Shown piece after piece: positions 7,241-12,374 of a DNA stretch of 12,374 nucleotides. The first letter of the stretch is position 1. Each line of letters starts with the position of its first letter. The notes below the pieces were generated by a model. That model saw only the letters and a list, made by a program, of their open reading frames with translations. It was not told the origin of the DNA and ran no database searches. Source of the stretch: Lachnospiraceae bacterium UBA3310 (GTDB taxonomy: Bacteria; Bacillota; Clostridia; Lachnospirales; Lachnospiraceae); NCBI GenBank assembly GCA_002361355.1, contig DESQ01000013.1, positions 23,395 through 35,768 of the forward strand. Reading direction: 5' to 3'. The position numbers were made by a program, and so were the translations under genes.

Positions 7241-8489
7241 AAAGGGATTTGATTACGAAAACTACATACAGGAACAGCTAAAACGGATCGACGATCTGGA
7301 TGAGCGCAGATTTGCGAAACAACTGCTGACAGAGAGTCTTGGCAGGGCGATTGCCTGGTCGGAGGAAAAGTATGCGGCTTTGGAACGGCGCATACAGAAT
7401 GAACTGGATGTACCGTGGCGCTATTTTCATGTCTGCATGACGGTGATTGAAAAAAAGGATTATGATCCCATCAATACCTTCTGGTTACCTGCCTGTGAGG
7501 AGGATACAAAGAAGATACAGGGGCAGTCCTGCGAAACTGTCTATCTGGCGGCGGATGAGCAGTCTTGTGAGGAATTTAGGAAAATGGGTACACTGACAGG
7601 CATCTGTGAGGCGACGGGAGAAACCATTTCCTTTAAAATCAGACCTTCCGGGAGATACTGGCAGAGTATGGACAGGCTCTACCACCTCTTCATCAGCAAC
7701 CAGGTGCCCTGGCAGACCGTACATCTGGGACATCTGGAGCGTTTCTTTGACCTGATCCCCCTGACAGAGGATGGAAATCTGCCAGAGACAGGCTGGGTGA
7801 TACAGGATGACAGATGGAGGAAACCGGTAAAAAGAGGGATGATGCTTCTATGGAATATACAACAGATTGCCGTTCATTCCAGAGAATACAGAGTGCCCTG
7901 CGTGGATGAGGTGTTTTATGAGCATGTCTTCTATCTGCCGCAGGAAGAAATGACGGAGGATGGATATCTGGTGGATGCGGCGGCAGATATTCTATCTATC
8001 AGGTATGAGCAGAATAGGATTATCTTAAAGACAAAGGAGGAAACTTTGGAAGATATCGCGGTTTACCGGCTGGGGCAGGGTGAACCGGAGCAGTCGGCGG
8101 GCTATCGGTTTCCGGTTTTGTCAAACCGCAGGAAGGACAGTCTGGCGGCAAGGTATTCTCACAGGATGGGGCATTTTATCCAGACGCCTTCGGAACTGTA
8201 CAGAAAAGTGGAAGAAATGGCGGACGGGTATCGGATTACCCTGCTTGGTTATGAGATTCTGGACAGGGTGCAAGCGGGGTTTTTAGAGGGAGACATGAAC
8301 AGCTTTACGGGAGTAAGGCTTTTTACTGACGATCAAAGGAAAATCCTGCTGTTCCGGTTTCAGGCGGATGAGGGGACGCGGGACGATTATCTGTACGAGT
8401 CACAGGTACGGTACATTCTGTCTCAGTTGCAGATGGAGTTCTTGGAGTACAGGTGTATGGGGATTTTAGAGGCGGGTATGGAAAAATAG
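7230..8489 (+). CDS. Uncharacterised 419-residue protein, possible structural or adaptor component
   Basis: I cannot name this protein. Two in-frame starts exist: GTG 7215 and ATG 7230. I prefer ATG 7230 (MIDEKGFDYENYI), which overlaps the upstream stop by 11 bases; no strong ribosome binding site is seen for either, so coupling is likely. Residues 1-60 are a charged helical segment (YIQEQLKRIDDLDERRFAK). The rest is mixed alpha/beta and rich in Trp and Tyr, with no signal peptide, membrane span or obvious catalytic motif. Noticeable blocks are VPWQTVHLGHLERFFDLIP near 170-188, GWVIQDDRWRKPVKRGMM near 200-217 and VPCVDEVFYEHVFYLP near 235-250. The length and soluble, aromatic-rich make-up would suit a baseplate-like or adaptor protein, but that rests only on position between the phosphatases and the PAAR-Rhs gene. 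Confidence 0.8.
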   Translation: MIDEKGFDYENYIQEQLKRIDDLDERRFAKQLLTESLGRAIAWSEEKYAALERRIQNELDVPWRYFHVCMTVIEKKDYDPINTFWLPACEEDTKKIQGQSCETVYLAADEQSCEEFRKMGTLTGICEATGETISFKIRPSGRYWQSMDRLYHLFISNQVPWQTVHLGHLERFFDLIPLTEDGNLPETGWVIQDDRWRKPVKRGMMLLWNIQQIAVHSREYRVPCVDEVFYEHVFYLPQEEMTEDGYLVDAAADILSIRYEQNRIILKTKEETLEDIAVYRLGQGEPEQSAGYRFPVLSNRRKDSLAARYSHRMGHFIQTPSELYRKVEEMADGYRITLLGYEILDRVQAGFLEGDMNSFTGVRLFTDDQRKILLFRFQADEGTRDDYLYESQVRYILSQLQMEFLEYRCMGILEAGMEK

Positions 8490-8530
8490 CATGAACTACG
8501 CATGAGAAGCGGTACTGTAGGGGGAAAAAG

Positions 8531-11500
8531 ATGGGTAAAAGTTATTTGGTGAACGGGGCAAAATTACGATGCATGTGTGGAAGTAAGAGCGGGTGTTTAC
8601 ATGTATCAGACGGATGCAATAACTATATAGAAAATGGAAAGCAGAAGGCATGCAGTGTAGATTGTAAACCAAAAGATAATATACCGTTTTTTGGCGAATG
8701 TAAGCTGAAAAGCGGGATGCCTTGTGAAAAATATATGAAATTGAAGAAGAAATGGGAAACTCCGGGCGTTATTCCTTTGACGGAACGGATCAATGGTAAC
8801 GATGCGTTGACTACGGACAGCTTTTTGGTATGCAATAGGGGCGGTCTTATTTTCCCAGAATCATCCGGACAGGGAGGCGTCCAGTCAATTGACTGGAAGG
8901 AATACTGGAAACGTTATCTTTCGGAGATGTTTCTTTCAGATATACGAAGTATGGCGAGAAAGTGGCTGTTTGACCCTATAAACGTAAATACAGGAAATTT
9001 CGTTTATGAAAAAGAAGACTTAATAATAAGGGGAATCACAAAACTGTCTTTCCATGTGACTTATGCTTCCATGGGAGAAAACACGGGCGGAAGCCTCGGG
9101 GCGGGATGGCATCATAATTACGAAATATTTATCGAGGAAAGAAAAGGCGGCGTTTTGTGGCTTCATCTTGGTGATGGCCAGGTGGTGCCATGTATGCGGA
9201 GTCTGGGGGACATCTATGCGTTGGCGGGCATGACCGGGCTCTTGAGAAAAGAAACCGATGGATACCGTTATGTCAGCGGGACAGGTCTGGAATATGATTT
9301 TGATCAGGATGGAAGGATTACCCAGAGAAAAGATAAGGATGGAAATATTGATCGTTTCTTTCATAATAAGAGCGGTCAGCTAACCGAAGTGAGGGGCGCT
9401 AACGGTGGTACGCTTTACTATGAATATAATATAGAAGGCAATTTGTACCGGGTAAGCGATCATACAGGCAGGGAAGTCCGGCTCTGCTATCGCTACCGTA
9501 TCCTGTGTCAGTTTATCAATTCATCCGGACAGAACTACACTTATCAGTACAATGAAAATCTGCGTCTGGAGAGCGTGACCACGCCCCGGGGCATTGTGGT
9601 GGTAAAGAATGTATATGACAGTGCGAACCGTGTAGTGGAGCAGACCACGCCGGACGGCGGTGTGGTGGAGCTTCGCTATGACGATGAAGGGATGTGCACC
9701 TATGCGAAGAATCAGGAAGGTTTCATCACCTCCTATGAGAGCGACGATAAGTTCCGTAACATTAGAACGATATATCAGGATAGCGAAGAACGATTTGTAT
9801 ACAATGAAAAAAATCAGCGGACTTCCTATGTGGACAGGAACGGAAACCAGACTTTTTATTCTTATGACGGGCAGGGGCGGTTGATTAGAGTCACAGACGC
9901 GTCAGGTGTGCGGCGGGATTTTACATATAATAATGACGGAAAAATAACCTCTTTCAGTATAGATGGAAAAGGGGTACAGGAGAATACCTATGATCAAAAA
10001 GGGCATTTGATCAAAACGGTGGACGCGCTTGGGCGGAGCAGAAAAACGGTTTATGGGGAAAAAGGACTGCCGGAGCGACTGATCTTGCCGGATGGAAGCG
10101 CAATGCAAATTGCCTACGATGAAAGGGGAAATGTGCAGAGTATTACCGACGCTTATGGTGTGGCAACGGCATACGCTTACGACGAATTGAATCGGTTGAT
10201 ACTGATCACAGATGGGGAAGGAAATCAGGTAAGCTATCAGTATGACGAGCGGGATCATGTTATATCCGAGACCGACCCGGAGGGGCATGTTAGGAGTTAC
10301 ACTTATGATGTGAGCGGCAGGCCTGTGCAGATAGAGGATTTTGACGGCGGGGTCGTGACCGTTTCTTATAATGCAATGGGGAAACCGGAAATACTGACAG
10401 ATAAAGAGGGACGAGAAACAAAGAGATTTTATAACCTGTCGGGCAGAATAGAAAAAGAAGTTTTCCCAACGGGCAGGACAATGGTTTATCGATATGACAG
10501 AGACGGGCGTTTGGCGCAGGTAATACAGATGGCTTCGGAACAGGAAGAAGCCGGTAAAGCCGTGACAGACTTTTCCTATGATCCGGTTGGAAATCTTCTT
10601 AAGACAAGGGCTGGGGACGGAGAGGAGATTTTGTCGGAAGCGGCCTATGAGTATGACGCTTTAAACAGAGTGGTAGCGGCGGTCGACCCGGCGGGCGGGA
10701 GGACAACCTATGCCTATGACAGGAGAAGCGGCAAGGTAAGCAGTATTACGGATGCGGCTGGGAATGAAAGGACATTTCGGTATAATGACGCAGGAGAGTT
10801 AATAGAAGAAACAGATATCAGGGGAAATGCCATCTGTTATCAATATAATGAGATGGGGAAAGTGACGGCTGTCACGGATGCAGCAGGAAGGGTGACGAGG
10901 CATTATTATCTGCCGGGCGGCAGATTGGAGAGAAGCGTTTATCCGGGCGGCAGAGAGATGTCTTATCAGTATGACAAGTTGGGAAGGGTACAGAAAAGGA
11001 CGGACAAAAATGGGTACGGTCTTTCCTATACATACGATTCTGTGGGAAGGATTCGGCGCGTTGTAAGCAGTACAGGACAGGAAACATCCTATGAGTATGA
11101 TACCGCAGGGCATGTGAGCGCTGTAACGGATGCGGGCGGAAATGTAACGAAGTATGCGTATACCTTAAGCGGCAAATTAAAAGAAGTGACGGATGCTCTG
11201 GGAAATCGGAGCGAGTATATCTATGATGGGGAAGACCGGTTAATTTTGATTTGCCAATATGGTGCGGAGGGGGAGGAAGACCGTAGGACTGAATATGAAA
11301 GAGATGCCTTTGGGCGGGTGATCTGTGTGCGGAACGGGGCAGGGGAAGAACACTGCCGGTACGATGCACTGGGCAGGATGATTGAGAGGACGGATAGAGA
11401 AGGACTGGTGACGGCTTATGCCTACACGGCGGACGGCAAACCGGAAAGCATCCTGTACAGCGACGGAAGAAAGGCGGAGTTTTCCTATACACCCTTACGA

Positions 11501-12374
11501 CAGCTAGCGATAGTTAAGGATTGGCTGGGAGAGACGCGGATTGACAGGGACAGACAGGGGATGCCTGTAGCTGTCACAGATCATAAGGGAAGATGCATCC
11601 ATTATGAATGGGGGGATTTTGGAGAAGAAAAGAAACTGGTCTATCCGGACGGCATGACACTTACATGGCAGTATGATAAAATGCTGCGTCCGGTTTCGCT
11701 TGCGAGGACGGCAGGGGGAGAAGCGCCGCTTCGGATCGACTACCGTTATGACGAGCAGGGAAGACTTGCAGAGAAGCAGGATACCGGCGGGTATCATACT
11801 TGCTGGCATTACAATGAACTGGGACAGTTGGAGGAACTGCTGCATAAAGATCAAAGGGAGATACTGGAAAGATTCTGTTATGCCTATGACCCTATGGGTA
11901 ATAAAACGACAGTCCGGAAGGAGAGGAGCGGTCTTCCTACAGAGAGCGGGGAGTATCGTTATATTTACGACGCCCTGCAAAGGCTGACCGGGGTGGAAAA
12001 AGACGGGAAGAGACTGCGCAGCTATCAGTATGATACTTTTGGGAACCGTACCTGCATGGAAGATTATGCCGAAGACATGCGATATGTATTTGCCTATGAC
12101 AGTACGAACCGGATGTTGGAGGAAACCGTTTCTTCCATATCGGGGGCGGAGGAAGCGGCCCGGCATATGACCTATGCCTATGATGGAAGGGGCAATTTGA
12201 CGGGGGAATACTGTGACGGCCGCCTGCTCCACGGGTATACCTATAATGCGGCGAACAGGCTGGAAAAAGCATGGGATGGCAGAGGCGGGGAAGCTGGTTA
12301 TTTTTATAATGCGCTGGGACAGCGGACGGGAAAGTGCAGTGAAAAGGAGACGGAAGAATATGTACTGGATCTGA
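8531..12374 (+). CDS. PAAR-like (DUF4280-type) Rhs/YD-repeat effector, 3' end outside the window
   Basis: The frame is open from ATG 8531 (GGGGG at 8520-8524) to the window edge, 1281 codons, without a frameshift that I can see. Residues 1-110 form a Cys-rich PAAR-like domain of the DUF4280 type: YLVNGAKLRCMCGS, ACSVDCKPKDNI, PFFGECKLKSGMPC and TTDSFLVCNRGGLI, with cysteines at 14, 16, 22, 29, 41, 45, 57, 65 and 101. Such domains cap VgrG-like spikes. Residues about 148-230 (DPINVNTGNFVYEKEDLIIRG, then GAGWHHNYEIF) are the Rhs N-terminal segment (DUF6531-like). From about 255 on, YD repeats recur roughly every 20 residues (YDELNRLILITDGEGN, YDALNRVVAAVDPAGG, YDSVGRIRRVV, YDPMGNKTTVRKE); these build the beta-cage shell that encloses an effector. 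The window ends at TEEYVLDL, before the usual hyperconserved core end (PxDPxGL-like) and the variable C-terminal toxin, so the toxic activity is unknown. The neighbouring VgrG-like protein is the obvious carrier. Confidence 0.92.
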   Translation, partial: MGKSYLVNGAKLRCMCGSKSGCLHVSDGCNNYIENGKQKACSVDCKPKDNIPFFGECKLKSGMPCEKYMKLKKKWETPGVIPLTERINGNDALTTDSFLVCNRGGLIFPESSGQGGVQSIDWKEYWKRYLSEMFLSDIRSMARKWLFDPINVNTGNFVYEKEDLIIRGITKLSFHVTYASMGENTGGSLGAGWHHNYEIFIEERKGGVLWLHLGDGQVVPCMRSLGDIYALAGMTGLLRKETDGYRYVSGTGLEYDFDQDGRITQRKDKDGNIDRFFHNKSGQLTEVRGANGGTLYYEYNIEGNLYRVSDHTGREVRLCYRYRILCQFINSSGQNYTYQYNENLRLESVTTPRGIVVVKNVYDSANRVVEQTTPDGGVVELRYDDEGMCTYAKNQEGFITSYESDDKFRNIRTIYQDSEERFVYNEKNQRTSYVDRNGNQTFYSYDGQGRLIRVTDASGVRRDFTYNNDGKITSFSIDGKGVQENTYDQKGHLIKTVDALGRSRKTVYGEKGLPERLILPDGSAMQIAYDERGNVQSITDAYGVATAYAYDELNRLILITDGEGNQVSYQYDERDHVISETDPEGHVRSYTYDVSGRPVQIEDFDGGVVTVSYNAMGKPEILTDKEGRETKRFYNLSGRIEKEVFPTGRTMVYRYDRDGRLAQVIQMASEQEEAGKAVTDFSYDPVGNLLKTRAGDGEEILSEAAYEYDALNRVVAAVDPAGGRTTYAYDRRSGKVSSITDAAGNERTFRYNDAGELIEETDIRGNAICYQYNEMGKVTAVTDAAGRVTRHYYLPGGRLERSVYPGGREMSYQYDKLGRVQKRTDKNGYGLSYTYDSVGRIRRVVSSTGQETSYEYDTAGHVSAVTDAGGNVTKYAYTLSGKLKEVTDALGNRSEYIYDGEDRLILICQYGAEGEEDRRTEYERDAFGRVICVRNGAGEEHCRYDALGRMIERTDREGLVTAYAYTADGKPESILYSDGRKAEFSYTPLRQLAIVKDWLGETRIDRDRQGMPVAVTDHKGRCIHYEWGDFGEEKKLVYPDGMTLTWQYDKMLRPVSLARTAGGEAPLRIDYRYDEQGRLAEKQDTGGYHTCWHYNELGQLEELLHKDQREILERFCYAYDPMGNKTTVRKERSGLPTESGEYRYIYDALQRLTGVEKDGKRLRSYQYDTFGNRTCMEDYAEDMRYVFAYDSTNRMLEETVSSISGAEEAARHMTYAYDGRGNLTGEYCDGRLLHGYTYNAANRLEKAWDGRGGEAGYFYNALGQRTGKCSEKETEEYVLDL

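Noticed and set aside
8490..8530. Possible terminator or promoter between the 419-residue protein gene and the Rhs gene
   Set aside because: No inverted repeat followed by a T run and no convincing -35/-10 pair; only a purine-rich ribosome binding site.
10872..11492. Long open frame on the minus strand, 206 codons, within the Rhs gene
   Set aside because: It is antisense to the repeat shell, rich in His/Pro/Arg/Ser as expected of a shadow of the G-rich repeats, and has no ribosome binding site.
11504..12232. Open frame on the minus strand, 242 codons
   Set aside because: Also a shadow of the YD repeats. The sense frame is continuous and clearly coding.
8875..12374. Periodic pattern that could be mistaken for a tandem DNA repeat or CRISPR-like array
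   Set aside because: The periodicity is at protein level (YD repeats of about 20 residues) with divergent DNA; there are no identical repeats or spacers.
12372..12374. TGA at the very end that might look like the stop of the Rhs gene
   Set aside because: It is out of frame. The last full codon is CTG at 12371-12373 and the final A begins another codon.

Overview
The window looks like part of the chromosome of a Gram-positive anaerobe of the Clostridia, most like Lachnospiraceae. I infer this from the strong AGGAGG-type ribosome binding sites, the short gaps and ATGA/GTGA overlaps, the codon style, and the similarity of the encoded proteins to families I associate with gut clostridia. No rRNA, tRNA, IS element or CRISPR array is present to confirm the taxon. 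All supported genes lie on the + strand with gaps of at most about 62 bases and no visible terminator, so the stretch reads as one long operon that enters from the left and leaves on the right.

Layout. Positions 1-66 hold the last codons of an upstream gene. Next are a small hypothetical protein (63-329) and a 189-residue protein (299-868) that looks like the DcrB/PsbP-like small proteins found beside secretion-spike genes. A lipoprotein gene (865-1988) follows; its signal peptide and body lie in different frames, so it is probably broken by a frameshift. It is flanked by a short imperfect direct repeat of the 3' end of the preceding gene. Positions 2051-3442 encode a compact VgrG/gpD-like spike protein of a contractile injection system. 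Then comes a phospho-signalling block: a membrane-anchored FHA protein (3474-4013), a zinc-ribbon plus FHA protein (4045-4539), a membrane-anchored PP2C phosphatase with all its motifs (4554-5384), and a second PP2C-like protein with a damaged metal site, one membrane span and a long TPR/coiled-coil tail (5381-7240). A 419-residue protein that I cannot name follows (7230-8489). The window ends inside a giant gene (8531 to the edge) that has a cysteine-rich PAAR-like (DUF4280-type) N-terminus, an Rhs N-terminal segment and a long YD-repeat shell; its C-terminal toxin region lies beyond the window.

How the parts may work together (inference). The VgrG-like spike and the PAAR-like tip would carry an Rhs-caged effector. 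FHA readers and PP2C phosphatases would control assembly or firing through Thr phosphorylation, as PpkA/PppA/Fha do in proteobacterial type VI secretion. The FHA, PP2C and PP2C-TPR proteins all have membrane anchors, which suggests a complex at the cytoplasmic membrane of a Gram-positive cell. A sheath, tube, baseplate, ATPase and Ser/Thr kinase are not in this window and would have to be found nearby for the model to hold.
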